Origin: Clostridium fermenticellae
GTDB lineage: Bacteria > Bacillota > Clostridia > Clostridiales > Clostridiaceae
Direction: 5' to 3'
Assembly: GCF_003600355.1 (NCBI RefSeq)
Contig: NZ_CP032416.1
Span: 826,183-890,182, forward strand
Length of the DNA: 64,000 bases
The notes beneath the pieces were generated by a model. The model was not told the DNA's origin. It worked only from the letters and a program-made list of their open reading frames with translations, and made no database searches. Below, piece by piece: positions 27,109 to 36,717 of this stretch. The first letter of the stretch is position 1, and each line of letters starts with the position of its first letter. A program made the translations under genes and the position numbers.

Positions 27109-28563
27109 CTACAAATTTGTTTCCTGCTCGGACATTTTTGGTTTCGATTTTTTATGTTTTGTTAAAAACAATGCAGGGATTACTGCAATTAGAGTAAAAC
27201 CAATTGCCCATAAGAAAGAGACATCGAATGCATTGGAAATTAAATGAAGATTGAGGTTAGTGTGACTCGCCATCTGATGTTGAGCGACAGTTGCAAGAAT
27301 AGCTGACCCGAAAGCTCCACCGATGGTTTGAAAAATTCTTGTGGCGGTACTTGCATGGGGAATCTGCTCTTTTTGAAGTCCAATATAAGCGGATGTCATG
27401 ATTGCAATCAGCAAACCTCCAAGTCCTGCACCTCTAATCAATAAGGCAGAAGACAAAAGGATATAATTCGTATCTGTACCTACGAAAGCGAATGGCAGAG
27501 TGCCAATTGCAATAGCAGTGAGGCTCATCAGCACAATATTGCGCGAGCCATTATGGTCGGCTGATTTACCAGCCCAGTTTCTAGTGAGCAGCATGCCAAT
27601 TCCTTGCGGAAGCAGCCATAATCCGGCATACAGAGCGCTCGCTCCGCGTACTTCCTGATAATATAGTGGCAGCATCAGCATGGCTCCATTTGTGATGATT
27701 CCACATAGAATCAGAAGGATATTGGAAGCAGAAAAATTTACGGATTTGAAGAGCCGTATATTTAGAACTGTTTCTCGTTTTGCATTTAATGCATAGATGA
27801 CATAAGCTGCCATTAGAATGATACCGATGGTAAGAGGAAGATAGACTGCACTGTCATTTAATTTTCCATGAGTTGCAATTTGGGTAATACCGTAGATCAG
27901 AAGAGCAAATGCCGGGGAAAGTAAGAGCATACCAATCACATCAAGAGATGATTTCTTTTCCGAAAGTTTATCATCCGGTATTCCCCATATAGCTAACGGG
28001 ATTGCCACGATACAGATTGGAACATTAACCCAAAAAATGGCGCGCCAGCTAAAACTGTTGACGATAATTCCTCCTAGTACCGGGCCCAAAATTGGTCCGA
28101 GTAGAGCAGGAATGCTGACGATGGACATAATCTGTCCGAGGTTGCGACCGCCAGAAATTTGTACAAGCTCTGTTTGTAATACTGGCATTAATAATCCTGC
28201 GCCGGTACCTTGAATAATTCGGAAAACAATTATGCTTTCTATGTTCCATGATAATATAGAGCACATGGAGCCAATTAAAAAAAGCACTAATGAGAAGATG
28301 TACGATCGTTTGCATCCAAATCGTTTAGTGACCCAGCCTGAAATTGGGACAGTTAGCCCCATTGCTAAAACATATCCAGTAGTAATCCATTGTACGGAAG
28401 AAATACTTGCTTTCATATCAGCTGCAATTGTATGGATTGCTACATTAACCATCGTTGAATCAAACAGTGGTGCGAGAGCTCCAATAACTAGAATAAAAGC
28501 AGTTCTGATTACTATTGGATCAAGTTTCTCATTTTTGGATTTTTCATTAAGCATTGTATTCAT
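27109..28563 (-). CDS. DHA2-family MFS drug exporter (EmrB/QacA type)
   Basis: This is a 484-residue membrane protein with about 14 hydrophobic segments. It has the DHA2 signatures: ALAPLFDSTMVNVAIHTI (motif D1), WITTGYVLAMGLTVPISG, RFGCKRSYI (motif A), IIQGTGAGLLMPVLQTEL, and GPILGPVLGGIIV (motif C of antiporters). It probably exports toxic compounds by proton antiport. Base composition is visibly richer in G/C than the flanks, suggesting recent transfer together with the TetR gene. The ATG at 28563 follows AAAGGA. Its promoter (28619-28647) lies between two operator palindromes, so repression by the divergent TetR protein is very likely. Confidence 0.95.
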   Translation of the reverse strand: MNTMLNEKSKNEKLDPIVIRTAFILVIGALAPLFDSTMVNVAIHTIAADMKASISSVQWITTGYVLAMGLTVPISGWVTKRFGCKRSYIFSLVLFLIGSMCSILSWNIESIIVFRIIQGTGAGLLMPVLQTELVQISGGRNLGQIMSIVSIPALLGPILGPVLGGIIVNSFSWRAIFWVNVPICIVAIPLAIWGIPDDKLSEKKSSLDVIGMLLLSPAFALLIYGITQIATHGKLNDSAVYLPLTIGIILMAAYVIYALNAKRETVLNIRLFKSVNFSASNILLILCGIITNGAMLMLPLYYQEVRGASALYAGLWLLPQGIGMLLTRNWAGKSADHNGSRNIVLMSLTAIAIGTLPFAFVGTDTNYILLSSALLIRGAGLGGLLIAIMTSAYIGLQKEQIPHASTATRIFQTIGGAFGSAILATVAQHQMASHTNLNLHLISNAFDVSFLWAIGFTLIAVIPALFLTKHKKSKPKMSEQETNL

Positions 28564-28589
28564 ATACAAGATCCTTTCATATCTATAAT

Positions 28590-28611
28590 TAAGAAACGTT
28601 TGTGTTTCTTA
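28590..28611. promoter_or_regulatory. TetR operator 1
   Basis: A perfect palindrome TAAGAAAC-N6-GTTTCTTA is centred 58 bp from an identical palindrome at 28648-28669. It lies just downstream of the exporter's -10, around its transcription start, where binding would block initiation. Confidence 0.88.
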
Positions 28612-28618
28612 TATAGCT

Positions 28619-28647
28619 ATGATATAATAAATATATGATTTTGTCAA
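28619..28647 (-). promoter_or_regulatory. Promoter of the MFS exporter
   Basis: On the minus strand a perfect -35 TTGACA (28647-28642) is followed by a 17-bp spacer and -10 TATCAT (28624-28619). It is flanked on both sides by the TetR palindromes. Confidence 0.8.
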
Positions 28648-28669
28648 TAAGAAACTTAATTGTTTCTTA
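28648..28669. promoter_or_regulatory. TetR operator 2
   Basis: A perfect palindrome TAAGAAAC-N6-GTTTCTTA abuts the exporter -35. It lies just upstream of a TATAAT at 28681-28686 that may be the regulator's own -10. Binding here could control both divergent genes. Confidence 0.88.
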
Positions 28670-28724
28670 CATACTTGCTATATAATAGGGAGAACTAAAC
28701 TTAAAGCTCGGAGGAAAATAAAAA

Positions 28725-29333
28725 ATGGATGAACAAAAAAAGAATACTCGTCGCCGCGGAAAAGTTCTGGAAGAGGCAATTCTATTAGCTGCATGGGAGG
28801 AACTTGCTGAAACCGGCTATGCTCATCTAACTATGGAAAGCGTCGCAGCAAGAGCAGGAACAAATAAGGCCGTTCTTTATCGCCGATGGGACAACAAATC
28901 AGAGCTTGTGATTGCCGCCATGCGTAAATATCTACCTAAAATTACTAATGAGGTTCCAAACACAGGTGATTTGCGCAACGATGTATATGCATATCTTCAT
29001 GCGCGTGTTGAACCACTGAGAAAAATCGGTGCTCAGACTATCAGAGGACTTATGATGGAACCACAAGTTTGGCGTACTATAATTGCTTTGATTCCGCAAA
29101 TTATCCAGAAGAAATCAGAAAACAAGATGATAGTGGGTATGAAGGCAATTATGAAAAATGCTGAACTTCACGGTGAGGTCTGTCTTGAAAAACTATCACC
29201 CAGGATTATTTCATTGCCCTTTGCTCTGCTGCAGTACGAACTTATCACAAAGCGGGGGCCTATTTCTGACACAACAATAGCAGAAATTGTAGATGACATT
29301 TTTATGCCGCTTATACATGCATCACAGCATTAG
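28725..29333 (+). CDS. TetR/AcrR-family repressor
   Basis: At 202 residues, it has an N-terminal TetR helix-turn-helix (ILLAAWEELAETGYAHLTME, then SVAARAGTNKAVLYRRWDNK) and a TetR_C_11-like ligand domain with GLMMEPQVWRTIIALIPQI. It is divergent from the DHA2 exporter, with two identical 22-bp palindromes in the shared promoter, so it most likely represses the exporter and itself until a ligand binds. Codon and base use (CGC, GCC, CTG) match the exporter rather than the neighbours, pointing to joint transfer. The ATG follows GGAGGA. Confidence 0.94.
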   Translation: MDEQKKNTRRRGKVLEEAILLAAWEELAETGYAHLTMESVAARAGTNKAVLYRRWDNKSELVIAAMRKYLPKITNEVPNTGDLRNDVYAYLHARVEPLRKIGAQTIRGLMMEPQVWRTIIALIPQIIQKKSENKMIVGMKAIMKNAELHGEVCLEKLSPRIISLPFALLQYELITKRGPISDTTIAEIVDDIFMPLIHASQH

Positions 29334-29418
29334 TGGGGTTTTTCACAAATATATGATTGGAAAAGCAAACCGAGATCATAAAAAGATGTATTTAATGTAT
29401 GTGTTAATGGCGATAAAT

Positions 29419-29452
29419 AAAACAGCTGAAAATCTAATTTTCAGCTGTTTTT
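29419..29452. terminator. Bidirectional terminator between tetR and dapB
   Basis: A perfect 15-bp stem (arms 29419-29433 and 29437-29451) has a 3-nt loop and A- and T-runs on the two sides. It serves the convergent TetR and dapB genes. Confidence 0.88.
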
Positions 29453-29454
29453 AT

Positions 29455-30204
29455 CTATTGACTTATGATGTCATCCATTGAATAAAGTCCATTGTGCTTG
29501 CCTGACATAAATTCACAAGCTTTTAGTGCTCCTATTGCGAATACTTCTCTTGATAAGGCGGTGTGTTTTAATTCTATTGTTTCACCTTGCCCTGCAAATA
29601 AAATATCATGTTCCCCAACTATACTTCCACCTCTTATAGAGTGGATTCCTATTTCCTGATGTTTTCTCTTTGCTATGCCGTTTCTACCATGCACATAAGT
29701 AGTTTCTTCAGGGATAGAATCTTTTATAGTATCTGCAAGTAAAATTGCAGTTCCACTTGGAGAATCTACTTTTTGATTATGGTGTTTTTCAATAACTTCG
29801 ACATCGAAATTATTGTATAAGAATCTACTTATATTTTTTAGAATATTATTTACTACATTAATACCTATGGACATATTTGCCGAATGAAAAACGGCAATTT
29901 TATCAGAAGCTTTTTTTATTTTGGCAATCTGTTCATCGGTATATCCGGTTGTACAGAAAATAATTGGAATCTTTTTATCTATAGAATAATTTAAAAGGCT
30001 ATCTAATGAATCCGGTCTTGAAAAATCTAAAATTATGTCGCTATTTATAGTGCAATCAGATATATTAGAAAAAACGGGATAAGTTGATTCTTGAGCATTT
30101 TTATCTATTCCAGCAGCTATAGTTAATTGAGGAAAATTGGTGATGCAGTTTGATACAACCTTTCCCATTTTCCCATTACATCCATTTAATAAGATATTAA
30201 TCAT
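29455..30204 (-). CDS. dapB: 4-hydroxy-tetrahydrodipicolinate reductase
   Basis: This 249-residue enzyme is the NAD(P)H reductase step of lysine/DAP synthesis. [16 protein letters not shown] is the nucleotide-binding loop. [15 protein letters not shown] holds the catalytic His/Lys and the substrate-binding SGTA. The ATG follows AGGAGG by 9 nt. It is the third gene of asd-dapA-dapB on the minus strand, but about 390 bp with two repeat elements separate it from dapA, so read-through or a local promoter is needed. Confidence 0.97.
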   Translation of the reverse strand: MINILLNGCNGKMGKVVSNCITNFPQLTIAAGIDKNAQESTYPVFSNISDCTINSDIILDFSRPDSLDSLLNYSIDKKIPIIFCTTGYTDEQIAKIKKASDKIAVFHSANMSIGINVVNNILKNISRFLYNNFDVEVIEKHHNQKVDSPSGTAILLADTIKDSIPEETTYVHGRNGIAKRKHQEIGIHSIRGGSIVGEHDILFAGQGETIELKHTALSREVFAIGALKACEFMSGKHNGLYSMDDIISQ

Positions 30205-30255
30205 TTTAAAAGCCTCCTGTAAAATACAATATTGTAAGTTTTGGCTAGAATCATT

Positions 30256-30338
30256 TATAGGATTTATAATTTTAATGTACCGGATTTTGTCAGTATCTCC
30301 CGGGGATGGATTAATTTTTTAACTATAAATCCTCTATA
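30256..30338. repeat. Small-family element E1 (about 83 bp)
   Basis: The ends are TATAGGATTTATAAT (from 30256) and ACTATAAATCCTCTATA (to 30338). The interior CGGATTTTGTCAGTATCTCC is the complement of the GGAGATACTGACAAAATCCG segment in element D. Its right end overlaps the left end of E2. Confidence 0.7.
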
Positions 30339-30594
30339 GGGTTTGTAATTCCAAGATTAAGTTATACGTAGGCTGACATTTCCAAAATGTAGGCACATTA
30401 AAAAATTTTTTAGTAGGTCTTAGTAAAGTATTTTTGAAAATCTTAGTGGATTTTATATGTTTGAGCCTGCGAGTTTATAAAATCTGCTTAGATTTTTATA
30501 AATACGAACTTAGACTTACTAGAAATTTCTTAGGTGACGAATTTTGGAAATGTCAGCTGGAGTATAACTTAAGCTTTCATTTATAAACCCTATA
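30335..30594. repeat. Small-family element E2 (260 bp, full palindrome)
   Basis: TATAGGGTTTGTAATTCC (30335-30352) and ATTTATAAACCCTATA (ending 30594) form the ends. A long palindrome lies inside: GTAGGCTGACATTTCCAAAA against TTTTGGAAATGTCAGCTGG, with AGTTTATAAAATCTGCTTAG at the tip. It ends directly against the dapA stop codon and interrupts asd-dapA-dapB. Confidence 0.8.
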
Positions 30595-30595
30595 A

Positions 30596-31477
30596 TTATT
30601 TTAACAGTCCGTAATTTTTAAGTTCATTCTTTAAAACCTTTAGATTTGATTGACTCATGTCGCAGAGAGGAAGTCTTAACTTGCCTACATTCATTCCAAG
30701 AAGATTCATTGCAGTTTTTACAGGTATAGGATTTGTTTCTATAAATAATGCATTAGTTAAAGCAAGTGAATCAAGTTGCAATTTCAACGCTTCATCTATC
30801 TTACCTTCGAAGAATAGTTTGCACATATTACTTATATCTTTTGGAATTATATTTGAAAGCACAGATATAACACCTATACCCCCTAAGGAAAGAATAGGAA
30901 TTGTTTGGTCGTCATTCCCGGAGTATATATCAAGTTTATCTCTGCAAAGAGCTTTTATTTCAGCTATTTGACTTATATTTCCACTTGCCTCTTTGACTGC
31001 AGATATATTGTCAATTTCACTTAATTCCTTCAAGGTTTTAGGAAGTATATTCATGCCAGTTCTTCCTGGAACATTGTATATTATTATTGGTACTTTAATA
31101 CTTGATGCCACAGTTTTAAAGTGTTCTATAAGTCCCTTTTGAGTAGTCTTGTTATAGTAAGGTGTAATTACTAATACGCCATCCACCCCAATACTTTCTG
31201 CCCATTTGCTCATATCTACAGCAGATTGGGTACAGTTGCTTCCGGTGCCTGCAATAACTGGAATTCTCTTATTTACAGTATCAACAGTAAATTTTATTGT
31301 ATTTTTCCTTTCTTCTAGAGTCATAGTGGAAGCTTCTCCAGTAGTTCCGCATATTACAATAGCATTAGTTCCTGATTTTATATTAAATTCTATCAGTTCC
31401 TTTAACTTGTCAAAGTCAACACCATTTTCATTGAATGGTGTAATAATGGCAACACCAGCGCCTTTAAATAAAGTCAT
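30596..31477 (-). CDS. dapA: 4-hydroxy-tetrahydrodipicolinate synthase
   Basis: This TIM-barrel aldolase condenses pyruvate with aspartate semialdehyde. The Schiff-base lysine is K162 in AVKEASGN; Y134 in [10 protein letters not shown] is the proton relay; [10 protein letters not shown] binds pyruvate. Its 293 residues are normal. ATG 31477 follows GGGAG by 8 nt; the GTG at 31486 overlaps that site. asd lies 36 bp upstream on the same strand, so the two form an operon. Confidence 0.98.
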   Translation of the reverse strand: MTLFKGAGVAIITPFNENGVDFDKLKELIEFNIKSGTNAIVICGTTGEASTMTLEERKNTIKFTVDTVNKRIPVIAGTGSNCTQSAVDMSKWAESIGVDGVLVITPYYNKTTQKGLIEHFKTVASSIKVPIIIYNVPGRTGMNILPKTLKELSEIDNISAVKEASGNISQIAEIKALCRDKLDIYSGNDDQTIPILSLGGIGVISVLSNIIPKDISNMCKLFFEGKIDEALKLQLDSLALTNALFIETNPIPVKTAMNLLGMNVGKLRLPLCDMSQSNLKVLKNELKNYGLLK

Positions 31478-31513
31478 AAAAAACACTCCCTTATATTTTA
31501 TTAAATTTATTTT

Positions 31514-32506
31514 TTATTTGTTGTTTATTATATATTCAGCTATTTGAATAGCATTACTAGCGGCACCTTTCCTTATGTTATCAGCTACGACCCATAAGTT
31601 TAATCCATTATCAATGCTGAAATCTTTTCTTATTCTGCCAACATATACTTCATCATGTCCAGCTGCATCAATAGGCATAGGATAAACGAGGTTATCAGGA
31701 TCATCCCTTAATATTATACCAGGAGCATTTTTGTAAAGCTCAAAAATATCCTTCAAATCGAAAGAATTTTTTAGTTCAACATTTATGCTTTCACAGTGGC
31801 TATATGCTACTGGAACTCTTGCAGTAGTTGCAGTTATTTTTAAATTGTCATCATGTAGTATTTTTTTTGTTTCGTTTACCATTTTCATTTCTTCTTTTGT
31901 GTATCCGTTTTTAAGAAAAACATCAATGTGTGGTAAAATATTTCCGGCTATAGGATAAGGAAACTTTTTAGGAGGATTATTTTTATATCCTTCTAATAAA
32001 TCATTATATCCACCCATACCTGCTCCTGATACAGCTTGATATGTTGAATATATTATTCTTTTTATTCCGTATTTGTCTTTAAGAGGTTTTAAAGCTACCA
32101 TTGCTTGAATTGTAGAGCAATTTGGATTTGCAATTATACCTTTGTTACATTTTATATCTTCTGGATTGACTTCTGGGACAACTAAAGGTACCTCTGGATC
32201 CATTCTCCACGCACTGCTATTATCAATTACAGTAATATTATATTTGGCAAAAATGGGAGCAAATTTTTCACTTACGCTTCCACCGGCCGAGAATAGTGCA
32301 AAATCTATTTTTTTATTTTTGATATTATCTTCTTTTAATTCTTCAACTAATACGTTTTCTCCTTTAAATTTTAAGAATTTACCTGCAGATCTTGAAGATG
32401 CATAAAAATAGATTTTATTTACTGGAAAATTTTTTTCCTCTAATACTTCTATAAATTTTCTTCCAACCATTCCTGTGCATCCAACAACTGCTACATTATA
32501 ATTCAT
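31514..32506 (-). CDS. asd: Aspartate-semialdehyde dehydrogenase
   Basis: This NADPH-dependent enzyme makes aspartate semialdehyde for lysine, threonine and methionine. It has the N-terminal Rossmann motif VVGCTGMVGRKF. The catalytic Cys is C130 in NPNCSTIQ. YQAVSGAGMGG and RVPVAYSHCESINVE are conserved substrate segments. The ATG at 32506 follows GGAGGGG by 8 nt. It is the first gene of asd-dapA-dapB. I looked upstream (32507-32783) for a lysine riboswitch and saw none. Confidence 0.97.
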   Translation of the reverse strand: MNYNVAVVGCTGMVGRKFIEVLEEKNFPVNKIYFYASSRSAGKFLKFKGENVLVEELKEDNIKNKKIDFALFSAGGSVSEKFAPIFAKYNITVIDNSSAWRMDPEVPLVVPEVNPEDIKCNKGIIANPNCSTIQAMVALKPLKDKYGIKRIIYSTYQAVSGAGMGGYNDLLEGYKNNPPKKFPYPIAGNILPHIDVFLKNGYTKEEMKMVNETKKILHDDNLKITATTARVPVAYSHCESINVELKNSFDLKDIFELYKNAPGIILRDDPDNLVYPMPIDAAGHDEVYVGRIRKDFSIDNGLNLWVVADNIRKGAASNAIQIAEYIINNK

Positions 32507-32783
32507 AATATGAACCCCTCCCAAAGTGTTTTTTATATATTATATAACTCAAATGAATAAAAATATATACTTTTTAAATAGAATAAGCTATAGTTTTGAA
32601 AAAATATAAAATTGGATATAATGAATAAATATAGGAACTTCTATATTTGTTATAAATACACAAAATAGTAATAATGTTATATTTGTATTTATTTTAACTA
32701 AATTGGTATAAGATTAGAATATAGTTTAAATTGTATACTCAATTTATTTTTATAATAATATCATAAAAAGGAGGAAAAGACAC

Positions 32784-34469
32784 TTGTTAAATATAAAAAA
32801 ACCACTGATTTTATTAACGGTTTTAATAAGTTTTACGGTTACAGGTTGTTTACATAAGGAAACATATCAAAAAAAAGAAATTATATCTGTTGATAAAAAT
32901 CAATATTTAAATATGACTTTAGAATCTGAACCTCAAGGACTTGACCCTTCTAAAGATTATGATACATCATCTATTCAGGTTTTGACTGAAGTAAATGAAG
33001 CACTTACAAGAATTGAAAAAGATAAAAATGGAAATGAAGTAGTAAAACCAGCAGGAGCAAAAGGATGGAAGGTTACATCAGATGGATTAAATTGGACATT
33101 CTATTTAAGAAATAATAAATGGTCAGATGGTAGAAAAGTTACAGCTAAAGATTATGAATATGGTATAAAAAGAACATTAAATCCCAATATAAGATCAAAA
33201 AAAGCATATCTCTTGTATAATATAAAAGGAGCTAAAATTTATAATACATCTAATTATAATGTTTCATCTGATATAGTTTCTGTAAAGGCATTAGATGATA
33301 ATACTTTAAAGATAACTTTAGAAGCTCCATGTGCATATTTTTTAAAATTAACTAGTTTTTCATTTATGCAGCCTCAGCGTGAAGATATTGTTAAAAAGTA
33401 TACTGATAAATATGGATCAGATAGCAATTCAACAGTATTTTGTGGGCCATTCTTATTAAAACAATGGATTCATGGTGATAGAGTAGAACTTATTAAAAAT
33501 AACAATTATTGGGATAAAAATTCTGTAAAACTTCAGAAAGCTACTATGGAGGTTTTGAAAGAAAATAATACTATATATTCACGATTACTGAACGGTTCAA
33601 TTGATATTGCAAATATAATACAACCTGATTTGAAAAATAAATTAGATAAACAGAACAAATTTAATGTAATTAGTGTAAGTGAACCAACTACGGATTTTGA
33701 TGTGTTTAATCAAAGCAACAAGTATTTTAAAAATGTGAATATAAGAAAAGCATTTTCACTTGCAGTTGATAGAGAGGAAGTATCTAAAACATTATGGAAG
33801 GGGTTATATACTTCTGCTTATGGATTAGTATCACCTTCTATTCAAATAGGAAATGAAAATTTCAGGAAAAAAGTAAATCAAGAACCTGTGAAACAATTAC
33901 AAGAATTGGGTGAAAACCCTAAGAAGCTTTTAAATAAAGGATTAAAAGAAATAGGATTTGATGGTGATCCATCGAGTATAACTATAACATATCTTGAGCC
34001 TGATACAGATTATGAGCAGAAGAATATAGCAGAATTTCTTAAAAATATGTATCAGAAAAATCTAGGAATAAATATAAAGGTTGAATATGTTCCATGGGAT
34101 AAATTTGAAAGTAAAATATTATCAGGGGACTATGAATTTGCATCTATGATATGGACTGCGGATTTTAATGATCCATTATCAGAATTACTTATGTGGAGTA
34201 AAGATTCACAGATGGTAAAAATAAATTGGAATGATAAAAATTACGATTCCCTGATAAAAAAAGCGGCGATTTTACCGCAAAGTCAGAATGATCAAAGATT
34301 TGAGAACTTAAAAAAAGCAGAAAATATATTGATCACACAAGATGCTGTTATTTCACCTATTGATTATAGGAATAACAATGTGTATAAGCGTAAATACATA
34401 AAAAATTTGATGTGCAATTCATTTGGATCTTTATATGAAATAAAATATGCTTATACTAATGGAAGATAG
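32784..34469 (+). CDS. OppA-type peptide-binding lipoprotein
   Basis: This is a family 5 extracellular solute-binding protein of 561 residues. A lipoprotein signal peptide ends in TVTGC (lipidated C22). The SBP_bac_5 domain follows: LDPSKDYDTSSIQVLTEVNE, LRNNKWSDGRKVTAKDYEYG (typical W-SDG motif), GPFLLKQW, IRKAFSLAVDREE. The TTG start follows AGGAGG. It should deliver oligopeptides to an ABC importer, yet no permease or ATPase gene is adjacent, so it is an orphan binding protein or works with a distant transporter. It is divergent from asd. Confidence 0.92.
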   Translation: MLNIKKPLILLTVLISFTVTGCLHKETYQKKEIISVDKNQYLNMTLESEPQGLDPSKDYDTSSIQVLTEVNEALTRIEKDKNGNEVVKPAGAKGWKVTSDGLNWTFYLRNNKWSDGRKVTAKDYEYGIKRTLNPNIRSKKAYLLYNIKGAKIYNTSNYNVSSDIVSVKALDDNTLKITLEAPCAYFLKLTSFSFMQPQREDIVKKYTDKYGSDSNSTVFCGPFLLKQWIHGDRVELIKNNNYWDKNSVKLQKATMEVLKENNTIYSRLLNGSIDIANIIQPDLKNKLDKQNKFNVISVSEPTTDFDVFNQSNKYFKNVNIRKAFSLAVDREEVSKTLWKGLYTSAYGLVSPSIQIGNENFRKKVNQEPVKQLQELGENPKKLLNKGLKEIGFDGDPSSITITYLEPDTDYEQKNIAEFLKNMYQKNLGINIKVEYVPWDKFESKILSGDYEFASMIWTADFNDPLSELLMWSKDSQMVKINWNDKNYDSLIKKAAILPQSQNDQRFENLKKAENILITQDAVISPIDYRNNNVYKRKYIKNLMCNSFGSLYEIKYAYTNGR

Positions 34470-34582
34470 TTCTAAATATACAAAAACACCGTGCTAGGAT
34501 ACTTTAATTTATATCATGAATACATGAATAAATGTTGATTTAATGTAAAAAATAAGTATTAAAAGTGAGGGTGGTGTTATAT

Positions 34583-34840
34583 ATGGGAAGAACTCCATTA
34601 AAAAAAGTAATAAAGGCTAAACTAAAATCAAATAGAGAATTAAATGAAGCCGAAAAACTTAGAGAAAAGATGAAATTTGAGATAGCAGATGAACTAGGAT
34701 TAAGTGAAAAAGTGGATAAGTACGGCTGGAGTGGTCTTACGTCAGAAGAGACTGGAAGAATTGGAGGTATAATGACCAAGAGAAAGAAGGATCTTAATCT
34801 TCCTAAAAATGATGTTATATTAAAAGAATATGAAAAATAG
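34583..34840 (+). CDS. Small acid-soluble spore protein, alpha/beta type
   Basis: From ATG 34583 this is an 85-residue basic protein. KMKFEIADELGL contains the germination-protease site (E-I-A), and SGLTSEETGRIGGIMTKRKKD is the second conserved DNA-binding block of alpha/beta SASPs. Such proteins coat and protect spore DNA and are cut at germination. The ribosome site is GAGGGTGGT. The N-terminal MGRTPLKKVIKAKLK extension is of the SspF-like kind. Expression under the forespore factor sigma-G is expected, but I did not find a clear promoter. Confidence 0.9.
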   Translation: MGRTPLKKVIKAKLKSNRELNEAEKLREKMKFEIADELGLSEKVDKYGWSGLTSEETGRIGGIMTKRKKDLNLPKNDVILKEYEK

Positions 34841-34930
34841 ATTAATTGGCTTGCCTTGAATAGGTGAGCTGATTTATTGCTATGAGTGCATCATTTCATA
34901 AGAATGAAATAATGTATTTAAGATAATTTA

Positions 34931-34959
34931 TTGACTTGAACATTTATAATATATATCAT
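34931..34959 (+). promoter_or_regulatory. Probable promoter of the methyltransferase-hslO pair
   Basis: TTGACT (34931-34936), a 17-bp spacer and TATCAT (34954-34959) lie about 70 bp upstream of the methyltransferase start. Confidence 0.55.
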
Positions 34960-35029
34960 TAAGTAATGATATGATGATTCATAGGGAGTATATGGCTAAA
35001 GTATTTAATTAAAGTGAGATGATTAATAT

Positions 35030-35773
35030 ATGAATTGTTACGGAGATTTTGCTCATATATATGACGAACTTATAAATTCAGATATAGACTATTTGAAATG
35101 GTCAAAAGTGATATTAAAGATTTGTGATGACTTTAATGTTACAAAAAAGCGCTATTTGGATTTGTGCTGCGGTACAGGTAATATGACTCAAAATTTGGCT
35201 TCTTGTTTTGCGGAGGCATGGGCCGTGGATTTGTCTTATGATATGTTAACTGAGGCGGATTTAAAACTTAGAAATAATGCATTTAAAGTTAAAATGGTAT
35301 GCCAGGATATGGCAAAGTTAAACCTAAATAGAAAATTTGATCTTATAACATGCTGCCTTGACTCAACTAATTATATCTTAAAGGAAGAAGACATGATAGA
35401 ATATTTTAAGAGAGTGGCCTTACACTTAGAAGACAATGGAATATTTATATTTGATATAAATTCATATTATAAACTTTCAAATATTTTAGGAAATAATACT
35501 TATAATTATGATGATGAGAATGTCACTTATATATGGGAAAACTCTTTTAAAGAGAATGTTGTGGACATGTATCTGACCTTTTTTGTTCGGGAAGGTGATA
35601 TGTATAGAAAATTCATAGAAGAACATATGGAAAGAGCATATACAGATAAGGATATACGTCTATTTATAAAACAGGCGGGTTTAAAGATATTAAAGACTAT
35701 TGACAATTATGAAGATAAGAGTATAGATGATTCTACAGAGAGAATAGTTTATATTGTAAAAATAGATGATTAG
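35030..35773 (+). CDS. Class I SAM-dependent methyltransferase
   Basis: At 247 residues, it has a Rossmann-type SAM domain: YLDLCCGTGNMTQNLA (motif I), AWAVDLSYDML (motif II), FDLITCCLDSTNYI (motif IV), and a C-terminal half with FLTFFVREGDMYRKF typical of small-molecule methyltransferases. The substrate is unknown. It ends 15 bp before hslO on the same strand, so the two are probably co-transcribed. No clear ribosome site precedes the ATG. Confidence 0.85.
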   Translation: MNCYGDFAHIYDELINSDIDYLKWSKVILKICDDFNVTKKRYLDLCCGTGNMTQNLASCFAEAWAVDLSYDMLTEADLKLRNNAFKVKMVCQDMAKLNLNRKFDLITCCLDSTNYILKEEDMIEYFKRVALHLEDNGIFIFDINSYYKLSNILGNNTYNYDDENVTYIWENSFKENVVDMYLTFFVREGDMYRKFIEEHMERAYTDKDIRLFIKQAGLKILKTIDNYEDKSIDDSTERIVYIVKIDD

Positions 35774-35788
35774 AAGGAGATTTATAAG

Positions 35789-36673
35789 GTGAAGGATAAA
35801 TTGGTAAGAGCGACTGCTAAAGGTGGAGAAATAAGAATAATAGCAGCAATAACTACAGAACTTGTAAATGAGGGCGTAAAAATTCATAAGTGCAGTGCAA
35901 CTGCAGCAGCTGCACTTGGAAGGATGCTTACGGCTGGAAGTATCATGGGTTCCATGCTTAAATCAGATAAAGATAGTTTAACTTTGCAGATATCAGGTGG
36001 AGGAGAAGCTAAGGGGGTTGTTGTTACCTCGTATGCAGATGCACATGTAAAAGGCTATATTGGAAATCCTAATGTAGATCTTCCGGCAAATTCAAGGGGA
36101 AAACTTGATGTCGGTGGTGCTGTTGGTAAAAATGGAAATTTGACTGTTATAAGGGATATGGGCCTTAAAGAGCCGTATGTAGGGCAGGTACCAATATGTA
36201 CTGGAGAAATAGGTGATGATCTTGCTTATTATTTTACAGTATCGGAACAGACACCATCTGCAGTTGGAGTTGGCGTACTTGTGAATAAAGATTTAAGTAT
36301 AAAGGCAGCAGGTGGATTCATAATCCAGATGATGCCAGAAGCAGATGATTTAACAGCAGATTTAGTTACATACAGACTTCAAGAAATTCCATCTGTAACA
36401 AGTTTAATTGAAAAAGGAATGAGTGTAGAAGAAATACTGGAGTTTATATTCGAAGATATGGATTTAAAGATACTTGATAGCGTGCATCCTGTCTATAAAT
36501 GTGACTGCTCAAGAGAAAGAGTTGAAAAGGTGCTTATGAGCATAGGAAGCAAAGATTTAAAGAGTATATATGATGACGGAAAAACTGAAGAACTCGTATG
36601 TGAGTTTTGCAATAAATCATATGAATTTACGCATGAAGATATAGGAAAAATACTTGAAAGTGTAAATAAATAG
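35789..36673 (+). CDS. hslO: Hsp33 redox-regulated chaperone
   Basis: This 294-residue holdase is activated by oxidation. The zinc-binding redox switch is C238-x-C240 and C271-x2-C274 near the C-terminus. The N-terminal core shows [20 protein letters not shown] and the [13 protein letters not shown] dimer region. The GTG start follows AAGGAG. An oxidative-stress role is expected in an anaerobe exposed to air. Confidence 0.97.
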   Translation: MKDKLVRATAKGGEIRIIAAITTELVNEGVKIHKCSATAAAALGRMLTAGSIMGSMLKSDKDSLTLQISGGGEAKGVVVTSYADAHVKGYIGNPNVDLPANSRGKLDVGGAVGKNGNLTVIRDMGLKEPYVGQVPICTGEIGDDLAYYFTVSEQTPSAVGVGVLVNKDLSIKAAGGFIIQMMPEADDLTADLVTYRLQEIPSVTSLIEKGMSVEEILEFIFEDMDLKILDSVHPVYKCDCSRERVEKVLMSIGSKDLKSIYDDGKTEELVCEFCNKSYEFTHEDIGKILESVNK

Positions 36674-36717
36674 CATCACTGTATGATTACTAATTGTAAA
36701 AATATATTTTTCTAGCG

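Noticed and set aside
32507-32783. Lysine riboswitch upstream of asd-dapA
   Set aside because: I looked for the long five-helix leader in this 277-bp AT-rich space and saw no matching structure or terminator.
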